Assembly: GCA_001969505.1 (NCBI GenBank)
Contig: LSSK01000800.1
Span: forward strand, 1-22,151
Source: Zancudomyces culisetae
Taxonomy: Eukaryota > Kickxellomycota > Harpellomycetes > Harpellales > Legeriomycetaceae
DNA length: 22,151 nucleotides
Reading direction: 5' to 3'
The notes below the pieces were generated by a model. The model ran no database searches and was not told the DNA's origin. It saw only the letters and a program-made list of their open reading frames with translations. Shown piece by piece: positions 9,189 to 18,604 of this stretch (position 1 is the stretch's first letter; every line of letters starts with the position of its first letter). The position numbers were made by a program, and so were the translations under genes.

Positions 9189-10841
9189 ATGGTCAGGAGC
9201 AAAAAGATAACGGGTAATAATAATGAATTAGTAACGATAATGCACTAAGAATTTACAAATAAATACAAAATATTATTTTTTTTACGGATTTTATTTTCTC
9301 GACAGCAGTGCTCCTGCATCGTTACAGGTTGCAAATACTTGACTAAAAAAAGGTATATGAATAAAATGTTGATTTATAGGAAACGCTAGAGCTGCTGGTA
9401 ATGTGAGTATTTTTATTAATTTCTTTTTATTTAAAATCCGTGAGGTTTGTTTTACTGAGTCCTAGAAATTTAAGTACTAAATATCTATATTAAAAATCAT
9501 CACGGACAGCAAGATGGAGCAAATTCTTTCGAACATTTAGATATTTCAGAGTATCTAGAAGAATTGGGTTTGTGTTTAAAAGAGATTGAAGGGGATGGAA
9601 ACTGTTTATTCAGGCAAGTGATGTAGCATAAATAAATATTATGCTGTGTTTTGCATTTCGTCTCTGTTTGCAGGAAACAAAGTTTGTTAGAATAAATATG
9701 AAATGGAAATAAATATAGATCGCTTGCAGATCAGTATTATGGCAGTCCTATTAAGCATCTTTTTTTGCGAGAAAAGACGTGTGAATATATACTGGGGAAT
9801 CGAGAAGAGTTTGAACCATTTATCGACGAAACCACAACTTTTGAACGATATGTCAGCTTGATGAAAAAAAGAGGAGTTTATGGCGGAAATTTGGAGCTGG
9901 TAGCATTTGCTAGGTGTTTTGATGTTGATATTAAGGTTTATCAGGCTGGTGGGACTGTATTTTTAATTGATGGTAGCAGTAATGGTGGAAACGGTGGTAG
10001 TGGTACCAATAGGCTTGCGAAAAGGCGTCAGCTGCATATCGCATATCATGATTATGAACATTACTCTTCAATCCGTGAAAAAGAAGACACGGGAGATGGT
10101 ATTCCAGAATTTAAGAATGAAAGTATGTCGATGAACCAGCAGTTTAGCAGTAGTGGTGGTGGGGGTTCGATAAATATGATGCTTCTTTCGGAGGAGAATA
10201 GAAAAAAAATGAAATCCAAAGTAAAAATTGTCATTCAAGCAACAGACCTAACCAGCGAAGAAGTGGCTACAAATCTGTTGATCAAACATAACTGGGACGT
10301 AGACTCTGTAATAGATGAAGTATATATGTCATCAATTTCTAACGAGAATGGTATTGCTGGTGAGAAAAATGAACACGAAGAAGAGTTGGAACCAGAGTCG
10401 GAACAGCACCAAAAAAATGAGAATCAAGGTAGTGGTATAGGTGATAAGGTGGGATTAGATGCTGATATTGACAAAAAAAACCCGAAAAAAAGTGACTCAA
10501 AAGAAAAAGAAAAAGAAAAAGAAAGAGCAATAGTAACAGAAAAGGGAATGAGAAGGCAAAAGGATAAAAAAAACAAGACCGCAAAAACGATACAAGAACC
10601 CACAAATACCGAAGGTGCAAATGTAAAAAACAACAAAAAAGAACATACGGCCCAAGGACACCAATCTGGATATGTGTCAAATAGACAGAAAAAAATTGAA
10701 GCCAAAAGGCGACAAAAGGAACAATCACGAATTAAAAAAACACAGGGTAAAAAAAATACAGCTTTGGATGGGATGAGAGCAGACAAAGGTGGTGAAAAAG
10801 AAAGTGATGTCACTGGAAAACTAACACTATTGCACATTTAG
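9189..10841 (+). CDS. OTU-family deubiquitinase, OTUD3-like
   Basis: Cysteine protease that removes ubiquitin. Best-fitting exons are 9189-9213, 9380-9402, 9510-9613 and 9719-10841, giving 424 aa. Introns 9214-9379, 9403-9509 and 9614-9718 all fit the phase. The last two exons are secure; the first two (MVRSKKITG, then a 23-nt exon) are inferred. The OTU domain begins with EGDGNCLFRSLADQ, placing catalytic D45 and C48, and ends at LHIAYHDYEHYSSIR with catalytic H165. A UBA-like helical segment follows at about 219-255 (DLTSEEVATNLL), then an acidic and Lys/Glu-rich tail. The tail ends SNRQKKIEAKRRQKE...LTLLHI, resembling the OTUD3 C-terminus, which supports orthology over other OTU classes. 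Intron 3 uses a GC donor. The gene is convergent with the M3 peptidase gene, with 94 bp between stops. Confidence 0.85.
9614..9718 (+). other. GC-AG intron in OTU gene
   Basis: Donor AG|GCAAGT, acceptor AATATAG|A. Joining 9613 to 9719 restores the OTU catalytic block NCLFRSLADQ without a break. The nearest GT donor (GTGATG at 9618), spliced to the CAG at about 9673, reads into TAA. Confidence 0.8.
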
Positions 10842-10935
10842 CACTGGCAATAAAAAATTGAGAGATGTTTTTATTCACATCGAGCTAAAGGTGAATCAAA
10901 ATGTAAATAAGTAAATAAAAAAGTAAAAAAGTAAA

Positions 10936-13186
10936 TCAGTAAATGCCAATAGATTTAAGAAAAGAGACATTGTTTGGTTCCCTGCCCAAAAAGTCAATCA
11001 AAATATCCATACCATCTTTGCTACCACCAGGTCCTAGCACAAGGTTTTTGTAGTCGTAGCCAGTTTTTTTGTTTTTCAAACCTTCAACTTTGAAACGGCT
11101 ATAAAACATGTCTGCTGAAAAGACTTCAGACCAGAGATAACCATAGTACCCACTGTCATACCCACCCATAATGTGACCAAAAGTGGCAACTTGCCAGGTT
11201 TCCTCCTCTCCGCTGTGGACATTGGAGATCTGCAAGCGCAGATCATTGTAGAGTTTGACAATATCAATAGGATTAACCTTTGGTGAAGAAGTTAGGCTGT
11301 GAAGCTGTAAATCGAACAAGCCAAAAAAGATTTGACGCAGATTTAGCAGGCCAGCACCCAAGTTTTTGGCATTGACTAGCTTAGTTACCACCTCAGCTGG
11401 AATTGGTTCGTTGGTTTCATAATGTTTTGCAAAAGTCTGCAGAACTTCAGGTTCCCAGCACCAATTCTCGAGCATTTGGGATGGCGCTTCTACAAAGTCA
11501 CGCTCGACCTCAACGCCATGGAACCGCGACCATTTCGTTTGCGAACAAATGTTGTGCATCAAATGGCCAAACTCGTGAAAAAATGTAACCAGCTCGTCGT
11601 GCTTAAGGAGAGATGGGCGGGTTGGTGTTGGTTTGGATAGATTGGCAACAATCGCCGAGACAGGATACTGTCTTGACCCATCAGCTCTCTCGAAGCCTGG
11701 TCGCAGCGACCAACAAGCTGCATGTGTATATTTGCCTTCGCGTGGATGCATATCCATCCAGAAATGACCAACAAAGCTCTTATCCTCACTGTTGTATACT
11801 TCAAATAGCTGGGCATCTTTGTGCCAGCCAGACGAGTTGTCTACCTGGATAAACTTGAGCCCCAACATTTCTTGGTAGATGCTTAAGATTCCGCTAACCA
11901 CATTTTCCATTGCAAAATACTCTTTGATCTTTTCTTCATCAACATTGTATAGCTTTTCCTTTAACAGGCGCAAATAGTATCTAAAATCCCATACGTAAAT
12001 ACAGTCATCTACATTTGCACCTTTTGCACCTTCGTCCTTCCTCTTTAGCTCCAGCATATCCTCAAGTTCCTTTGCTGCAATTGGTTCCAACAGTTCCCTC
12101 AGCTCCTTTTCAAATTTCTCCACATTTGCTACTGTCTTGGCCATTTTGTTTTCAAGCACAAAGTCTGCGTGGCTCTTGTATCCAAGAATTTTGGCTGCCT
12201 CAAAGCGAAGTTCAACGGCCTCTTCTAGAATCTTTACGTTTTCTTTGCACCGCTGTGCCTCAAACACCTGCAATCTTCTTCTGGTTTCTCCATTTTTCGC
12301 CATTCTCAATACTGGAAACAGATCTGGGTATTTGGTAGTTACCTCGTACTTGACCTGTCCATCTTCCTTATCCTCTTTTTGCGTCCGACCCTCAAAAAAG
12401 TCATCTGGAAGTCCCTCGAGTTCGTTTTTACTAAACCATATCACGCCGTCGTCCTTGATGATATTTTCCTGAAAGTCTATCGATAACTCCGACAGTCGCT
12501 TCTTGATTTCCTTTAGCTTGTCCCGCTCACTCTTCTCCAGCTGCATTCCTACCCGCTTATACATGAGTTCGGTTTTATTAACTAGTCTTTTATCCTCTTC
12601 ACACAATCCTTCCCATTTTTCCTTGGAATCAATCACTCTTTTTACTACGCTGTATACATCATCCCTCATCTTTGAATCAATATCAAATTCCTATTTGACC
12701 AAATACAATTCGAATTCTTTTGTAACTGTTGTATTTCACAAAATATCTCTTTTCTCTTTTTTACTAGTAACTGTACAATATTAGCAGATGGGTACATCGA
12801 AAATATCAATATCAATATCAATATCAAACAAATAGGTCTTTTCTTACTCGAAGCTTTTTCTCAGCTGCTACACTCGCTTTTCTGATCTCTGGGTCCGATG
12901 ATACATACTGGAGAAATGATATCGAGGATATTTCAGCCGCCGTCTCATTATCATGCCTAGAAATATACCCAATAACATTATCAAAGCCGGCCTCTTCTCC
13001 TACCCCATTGTTTCCGTTTGATGGCTTTATGCTTGCTACCTTATCCAACACATCCTTTCCTTCCTTCAGTATCTTTTCAAGCTTTATATTGATGTCATTA
13101 GCTGTCAGATTAAAGTTTACCAGGTCGTAGTCAGCATTGGGTTTGTGAACAATATCAAATTTATCTGTTGTAGCTTGCTTTGTCAT
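10936..13186 (-). CDS. PRD1: M3-family zinc metallopeptidase (saccharolysin / thimet oligopeptidase type)
   Basis: Oligopeptidase that cleaves short peptides, including proteasome products, in the cytosol. Exon 1 is 12848-13186 (113 codons) and exon 2 is 10936-12690. The 157-bp intron (12691-12847, donor GTAAGA, acceptor AATAG) is phase 0 and joins AAEKKLR to EFDIDSKMRDDVY, a join conserved in the family. The product is 697 aa, full length for the family. The zinc site HEFGH is at 485-489, with the third ligand E514 exactly 29 residues after the first His. The substrate-binding GYDSGYYGYLW is at 623-633. The N-terminus has no clear mitochondrial leader, so cytosolic location is favoured. The ATG at 13186 has A at -3. 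Its stop lies 94 bp from the convergent OTU stop, and its start is only 67 bp downstream of another same-strand ORF. Confidence 0.95.
12802..12826. repeat. AATATC hexamer repeat in M3 peptidase intron
   Basis: Four tandem AATATC units inside the single intron, just downstream of the donor site on the minus strand. Confidence 0.9.
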
Positions 13187-13253
13187 TTTTCTCGCCCCTA
13201 TCAGGATCTATTTTAGTTTTTTATTCGACTTTTAGCTCGTAGTTTGTAGTTTT

Positions 13254-13777
13254 TTAGCTTTTTACTTTTAGCCTGTTATTGATTTCATTAAAAGCTGTAT
13301 CAATTGATAATATTCCATGGTATTTATAATTTATTTCATATTTGTGTTGTTGCCAACATAAAGAACCATTATATTCTTTTTTTTTCATGATACTAAAACA
13401 TTCTTTTATTCCCCGAGCTTTATTAAGTTGTATTTTTATCATTTGAATAGACCAATAAGTGCTTTTTATAAAACCTGTTTGCACGCAGTGTCATTTATAA
13501 CATATAATTTCTCGTAAAACAAACATTCTTTCTTCACAGCTATTTCTTATATACCTAACATTACCTGTTTTTGCAACCTTGGGTTCTTTATTTCAGTATT
13601 CGTCTTGATGTTCTCTTGTATGCTAACACGAGAAAAAAGGTTGTCAAACTTATGATATTGTAATTTTTGCAATAGGTTAATACACTTCTTTTGGGAAATA
13701 TACTGTTGTTTTACCGTATTGCCAATATACTTTTTGTAATAACAACGATTGTTTATTTTGAAACTGTTTCTAAGCAT
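13254..13777 (-). CDS. Unrecognised small protein with mitochondrial-type N-terminus
   Basis: Two open segments join cleanly: exon 1 at 13555-13777 (74 codons + 1 base, donor G|GTATAT), an 80-bp intron at 13475-13554 and exon 2 at 13254-13474 (acceptor AAACAG|GT). The result is 147 aa. The first 44 residues have about ten Lys/Arg and no Asp/Glu (MLRNSFKINNRCYYKK...), as in mitochondrial presequences. The rest is basic with scattered aromatic residues and ends in a helix-like segment (SIDTAFNEINNRLK). I do not recognise the family. It lies on the same strand as the M3 peptidase gene, with just 67 bp between its stop and that gene's ATG. It might therefore be a tandem gene with a very short spacer, or an ORF in a long 5' leader. 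The donor GTATAT is weaker than others here. Confidence 0.45.
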
Positions 13778-15379
13778 TATTTGTTGTATTTATAAATAAA
13801 ATTTAGAGAAACCATCCCTTTTTTAATTTTCCGCCAAGGTTATCTACTTTCACTTTTAAGCGCATGTAAATTATGTAACAGTTGAAATAAAATTTTTTTT
13901 ATGAATGTAACTGTGTTAATAGCCGAAAAAACCATTAAAATCACTAAAGCTGGTAATACTATTATTCATAATCATATTCATATTTCTACTCCTATCACAA
14001 ACCAAAACACACTCATACGAATGTACAATATACACACACAAGCATTCGCTGCTACTATTTCTCTATCTTTTCATTTAATTACTTCATTTCCTCGCATACA
14101 AAACTTTTACATGCAATTTTCTATCCCCATCAATTATTTTCCCTGGGATGTTCACGAAAACCACTGCGCAACGACTCTGCATACCTGGTAAAATGATTAT
14201 TTTTTTGCCTTGTTTCGATTAGTTCAACGTGTTTGGGGCTATTTTTCTTGTTTCTTTATTTTTGTTTTTTGTTATTTGTTATTTTTTATTTGTTATTTGG
14301 TTTTTTGTCATTTTTTATTTGTTTTTCGTTTTTCGTTTTTCGTTTTTCGTTTTTTCGTTTTTTTGTTTTTTTGTTCTTCGTTCTTCGTTCTTCGTTATTA
14401 TTTTTTAGTTTTCGTTTTATTACTCAATATGTTTCTGGAAATCCCTTATTCAAACCATTTTCAACAGTGTGAATAATTCGATTTTTATCATTCAGTGTTG
14501 CGCTATTAATCGTAACAAAAATAAAACAATCTCGTTAAAAAGGATTTCCTTTTCAATGTGACCTTTGTATGTGCGACAAATCTCAAATCTCAAAAATAAA
14601 CAATAGAGATTACAAATCCGAATTATTTATTTATTTCCCATTTTGACCTAGATAACTGCTCATTATTTTATTCCCAGTATTTCCCTCAACAAATTAGCTC
14701 AATACAGTTTTGAGTTACATAAACTTCAAAGTCACAAAAGCAAAAACACAGTCAGGAAAAAATCCGGTCCCGTTTCAAATTACAATCATTTTACCAGCTT
14801 TTTATTTGTGGAATTATTTTTGATGTTCCATAATTCCCGACATCTTAACACCCTAGCACCTGACTAGTTACCCAACTTGACACATCTCTTATCATTCATT
14901 TCTTGCTGAATGGTTTGGGGAAGGGAGGTGTTTTCATTGATATTTCAGTTTAAAGTAGTTTATAATTTAGCATAAACTTGAATGTATCAGTACTCTCATT
15001 AATACTCTTTATAGAAACCGCCTATATTATATTGATATTGCGTTGCACTAAAAAGTGGTGTTGTTCATTGTGAAATAAACTGTTACACCCACTGACCCTG
15101 GACAGTCAGCAAAAATACTCGTGCCCAATGCGTCCCAACACACCATATTATCTCATATCGAGGAGATCAGCCCAGCCTTAACCGAACCAATTTGAGAAAC
15201 ATGCTCTTTTTTCTCGTTTCGCTAAGGGTATAGGTATGTGCGAGTTTTACTATCTGGCGTATTTGAACATTTAGAATGAGTAGCCTTATATGATTGAAAA
15301 TAAATGAATAAATTAATTAATTAATTAAAACGCAATTTTTACTAAACCAATAATTTAAATTTAGTGGGTGTAGTAACAA
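13778..15379. other. Long intergenic region, no supported gene
   Basis: About 1.6 kb of A/T-rich DNA between the small mitochondrial-type ORF and the 3' end of MED4. It holds a T-rich simple-repeat tract (14233-14410), a short inverted repeat CATTCA-8 nt-TGAATG near 14900 and a less A/T-rich island (about 15078-15200) with a 37-codon ORF. Plus-strand ORFs at 13901-14191 and 14210-14476 have low-complexity composition and no family resemblance, so they are not called. Confidence 0.6.
14233..14410. repeat. T-rich degenerate repeat (TTTTTCG, TTTTTGTTA, TTCTTCG units)
   Basis: A nearly pure T/G/C strand with runs of TTTTTCG (about 14321-14360) followed by TTCTTCG units (about 14380-14396). It looks like simple-sequence expansion, not coding DNA. 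Confidence 0.8.
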
Positions 15380-16620
15380 TCACTCAAGATCTGGATTCAA
15401 GTCCAAATCCAATAACAAACTATCTGCTTCCATGTCCAATCCATGATGTCCATTCATGAAACCAACATCAAACTCCTCTTCCTCATGAAGTGCTATTTTA
15501 TCGTGTTAATTTCATTTAATATGTGTGTCAATTAATTAATTTGTGATCGTTTAATAACCATCAAGTTTGCATGATCATAAAACACACAAGCAACCACAGG
15601 TATTTATACACGAGTTACAAATTATACCAACAAAATTTAAAATATAAAGCAGTGTATGGTAGAAAAAAGAAAACCAACCATCGATGAATAATAAGTGTGT
15701 AACTTGAGTAAAAGGACGCAAAAAACACGCCGATATTCCGTCTTTCTGATTTACCTTTTTCTTCAACTGTTTCAATGGAATCCTTGACTTTATACTGATT
15801 TAAAACACCAGCTCTCATGAGCAATTCGATAGGATATGGCGGCTCTGCTGGGAGAATTGTTTTTTCAGGATTATATTTAGGCGGTGCTGAGGTAAATGGG
15901 CTGATTCGCTGAGCATAGCTCAGGATGTGTTCTACATCAACCTTGGCTATTCATTGGAAAATAGAAAAACAATTTTTAGGTCTTGTGTTAGAGACTTTGG
16001 TAGACTTGGTTATAAACGCGGGTTTTCATCCTTCTTTTGATTACTCTTATTTACAATATATCAATAGATATACAGATATGATGTGGCACCGGTTGTATAA
16101 AAAAACAGGTTTGTCTTACTTTCTTCGGCACTCTTTATGGCACTCAACCGTTCATTAGCCTTGTCTATTTTAGTTTCGAGTGCCACTTTGACTTTAAATA
16201 GCGCTTTTATAATGTCCCTTTTTGCCAAATCACACTCGACGATTTTGAGTTGGGTATCAAATATCTTTTTTTGTGTGGCTTGATGCTGCTTTACTATATA
16301 AAGTTAACATTTGTAATGTTGGATGTTTAGTTTTTGAGATGCTACTGTATAATACATTAAAGATGTGAAAAAATATATATAAAGATCGTAGACTTGCTTA
16401 GTTTGTATATATTTCCAAGAGATGTGTCAATCTTCACAAGTGCCATAGCAAGCTTTTTACGCTCGAGACTGACCCGGCCAGGATCAGATGCTTTGGAATT
16501 CGTGGCAGGATCAAAAGTACCGAAAAAGCTTCTAATGTTTTCATTGTACTCGCTGAGAGTGCTTTGAAGGACTGTTGACAGTGGTGTATTATTATGGTAT
16601 TCATCATTATCGGTATCCAT
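15380..16620 (-). CDS. MED4: Mediator of RNA polymerase II transcription subunit 4
   Basis: Subunit of the Mediator middle module, which links activators to RNA polymerase II in the nucleus. Exons are 16398-16620, 16120-16293, 15755-15946 and 15380-15492. Introns are 16294-16397 (GC-AG), 15947-16119 (GTAAGA) and 15493-15754 (GTAAAT); all join in phase 1, giving 233 aa. Residues about 55-132 form a coiled-coil helix (AKRDIIKALFKVK...ERLSAIKSAEE). The MED4 signature follows at about 133-182: VDVEHILSYAQRISPFTSAP, then PPYPIELLMRAGVLN. The C-terminus is acidic, as is usual for MED4, ending LDLDLNPDLE. Length is slightly below yeast and human MED4 (about 270-284). The ATG at 16620 opens the first exon. 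No single long ORF shows this gene, because it is cut into short exons. Confidence 0.9.
16294..16397 (-). other. GC-AG intron in MED4
   Basis: Donor CTAA|GCAAGT, acceptor TATATAG|TA on the minus strand. Splicing gives IYKLIKQHQATQKK in frame with the coiled coil. The neighbouring GT (GTCTAC) would read into TGA within 13 codons. Confidence 0.75.
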
Positions 16621-17282
16621 TTTGAAAAAGAAAAGTGGCTTTCTCTTTTGCTCTAAAAAAAATAAAGGTTATAAATACAGTAGCAAGGGTACCGTCTCTA
16701 CAGATAAGATACTCTTTCGCGTGTGAGATTTTGTTTTTGGTTGTTAATCTACTCGTTTGTCGCTTGATAATTGAATTTTTTTTTCTTTCTTGTCTACCCC
16801 CATTCAATTGTGCATCTATTCTCGTATCTTGTTAGGATCGAACATTAATTGATCTTTATTTGCCGTCGTGATGATAGTTGTATCGAAAATTTCAAGTTGA
16901 AAAGTACTCGCCCGAGATGGTGGTTTGAACTGTGTTGATTCTGACCCTTGTTTTTTTTTTCGCTGCTTGCTTTGATGCTACAAAAAAAACAACAATAAAA
17001 AATAAATAGTGTAATAAATTTGTACTTGTTTTTTTGCACGAATCAGGATTGCCTATTGGATTTCAGGAACAAATCCGCCGTTTCTAGACAATTGGTGGCC
17101 AATATATATATATATTTTCCTGTCTTTTCCAGAAAAATCCAAATATTTTACAAATTATAAAAGTGGTTTGCCCTATTTTGGAAGAAATTACAGTTATAAA
17201 TTATAGCTAAATTTCACAAAACCATTATCATATATCAACAAATAAATCCTTGGTAAACAAAACCCGTATATATACATAAAAG
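16621..17282. promoter_or_regulatory. Divergent intergenic region, MED4 / PITH gene
   Basis: 662 bp between divergent starts. Three CCAAT-type boxes lie at 17055-17059, 17091-17095 and 17099-17103, the last two forming ATTGG-TGG-CCAAT. A TA repeat lies at 17103-17116. A minus-strand orphan exon-like ORF lies at 16816-16977. No other gene is supported. Confidence 0.5.
16816..16977 (-). CDS. Possible orphan terminal exon, unrecognised
   Basis: 53 open codons after a strong acceptor (polypyrimidine tract, then TTTTGTAG), beginning HQSKQRKKKQGSES, continuing TQFKPPSRASTFQLE and ending in TAG. Composition is protein-like (basic start, then mixed residues). A candidate upstream exon ends at a GTACAA donor near 17026, but it carries an in-frame TAG and no ATG could be found before the PITH gene. 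It could be a degenerate or multi-exon gene or chance. Confidence 0.2.
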   Translation of the reverse strand, partial: HQSKQRKKKQGSESTQFKPPSRASTFQLEIFDTTIITTANKDQLMFDPNKIRE

Positions 17283-17999
17283 ATGAATTCAAAGCCACCC
17301 CCAAACAACAACAATAACGGAAATTCGCACGGCAACCACCATTCTCACGGTGCACACTGCTGCGATGAGCACAACCACGATGATGAAATTCCAGCTTTGA
17401 AGGACTCACTATTTAATCAAATCGACACGAATAAAATATATTGTTACAATGAAACAGTTTTAGACAGTTGCAAAGGCATAATAAAATCTTATCAGGACCG
17501 GCTCGATACAACAAAATTTGTAACCAGCGATTGTGACGCTGAACTGTTGCTCCATATTCCATTTACTGCGCTCGTGAAGATCAAAAGCATTCTTGTCTGG
17601 GGTGGACCCAGCAAGTACACCAGTCCTAGTAAGATGAGAGTGATTATCAATCGTGACGATATTGATTTTGACAACGTTAACGAATTGCCTGCCACACAAG
17701 AATTTGAGCTGGTAGTCGGTGAGGACGGTGAACGCAATCCGGTAGAATATTTTACAAGAGTGTCTAAATTTGGCGGCGTAAGGAATATCAATATACATTT
17801 TCCGTCAAATTTTGGAACGGATAGTAACGCCGATGGGGATGAGGATGAAATAAGTACCACTGTTTATTATATTGGCTTTACTGGGGATTGGACACCGTTA
17901 GTAAACAAGCCAGTTGTTGCAGTATATGAGGCCAAACCAAATATGGCGGATCATAAATCCAAATCCGGTGTTGAGTTTATTTCAAAACATATCCAGTAA
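17283..17999 (+). CDS. PITH-domain protein (PITHD1-like)
   Basis: Single-exon 238-residue protein. Residues about 14-32 are His-rich (NSHGNHHSHGAHCCDEHNH), as in PITHD1 orthologues, where His/Gly clusters precede the domain. The PITH domain spans about 39-215: a Leu-Ile-Asp block, KFVTSDCDAELLLHIPFTAL, then VKIKSILVWGG, SKMRVIINRDDIDFD and YYIGFTGDW. It ends EAKPNMADHK, equivalent to the PADH end of family members. There is no thioredoxin domain, so it is the stand-alone type and not TXNL1. PITH domains bind the 26S proteasome in TXNL1; for stand-alone members the role is less clear. The ATG at 17283 is the first Met in frame, preceded by AAAAG. The gene is divergent from MED4. Confidence 0.93.
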   Translation: MNSKPPPNNNNNGNSHGNHHSHGAHCCDEHNHDDEIPALKDSLFNQIDTNKIYCYNETVLDSCKGIIKSYQDRLDTTKFVTSDCDAELLLHIPFTALVKIKSILVWGGPSKYTSPSKMRVIINRDDIDFDNVNELPATQEFELVVGEDGERNPVEYFTRVSKFGGVRNINIHFPSNFGTDSNADGDEDEISTTVYYIGFTGDWTPLVNKPVVAVYEAKPNMADHKSKSGVEFISKHIQ

Positions 18000-18430
18000 G
18001 CTTTGTGCTGTTTACTTGACATAGTAGGAGAAGTATATATCCCCATATAAAAATTAGAAATACACTCCTTTTGCTTTTTAATTTTTGTTTTTTGTTTTGC
18101 AAAACCAGCCTTGTATATTCCATCTATAGCTTCAAAATCTCTTTACAAGATGGTTTAGAGCTGCTTTATATGAGTAGCAAAGGTCAATATTCAATTTTTC
18201 GCTTAGCGAATGGAACTCGAAGTTTTTTTTAGAGAGTGTGTGTGTGATGCTAGAATTGTTTTATTTTTATAAACAGATAGCGGTCATCCTTATTAATACA
18301 TTGCTAAAACACCTTTTTTTCCTAAACAAAACAAAAAAAAAGTATAAACCAATTTGCTATTAAACTAAAGTTACAGCTAGTTTCGCATCCATTTATGTTT
18401 AATCATTTCTTTTCATGAGTATCTACGCGG

Positions 18431-18604
18431 CTATCTCTTATTGATAATTTCATCTAGAACACATCCAAAGCACGTGCACCCTTCTTCATGCCCAAATGCT
18501 TGCGGACCACCTTGGATACCTTCTTCCCGTTGTTGCTTCATTTTTTGCTCTCTCTTCTTCTTGGTTTTCAGATTATTGTCTTGTGGTAATGGTATACCTT
18601 GTTG
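18431..18604 (-). CDS. Candidate 3' exon of small cysteine-motif protein (copy A)
   Basis: An open segment ending in TAG reads QQGIPLPQDNN, then a Lys/Arg/Gln-rich helix (KTKKKREQKMKQQREEG), then GHEEGCTCFGCVLDEIINKR. It follows an AG acceptor at 18605-18606. A possible upstream exon at 18806-18874 (RKSSLLLDIPKN..., 23 codons, phase 0, donor GTGCAA) would join in frame through a 201-bp intron, but I could not find a convincing start codon. I do not recognise the family. The C-terminal CxCxxC could bind metal. The same motif recurs 1.3 kb away on the same strand, which is the main reason to believe it is coding. Confidence 0.35.
   Translation of the reverse strand, partial: QQGIPLPQDNNLKTKKKREQKMKQQREEGIQGGPQAFGHEEGCTCFGCVLDEIINKR

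Noticed and set aside
10339-10837. Long minus-strand ORFs rich in Phe, Leu and Ser
   Set aside because: Antisense shadows of the Lys/Glu-rich tail of the OTU protein.
12824-13186. Independent 120-aa gene
   Set aside because: It is exon 1 of the M3 peptidase. Splicing at GTAAGA restores the conserved join and a normal family length.
13901-14476. Plus-strand ORFs of 79-96 codons
   Set aside because: One is T-rich simple sequence and the other has no recognisable motif or plausible gene context.
15575-15824. Minus-strand ORFs of 66-69 codons
   Set aside because: They are MED4 exon 3 running into intron 3, or intron sequence alone.
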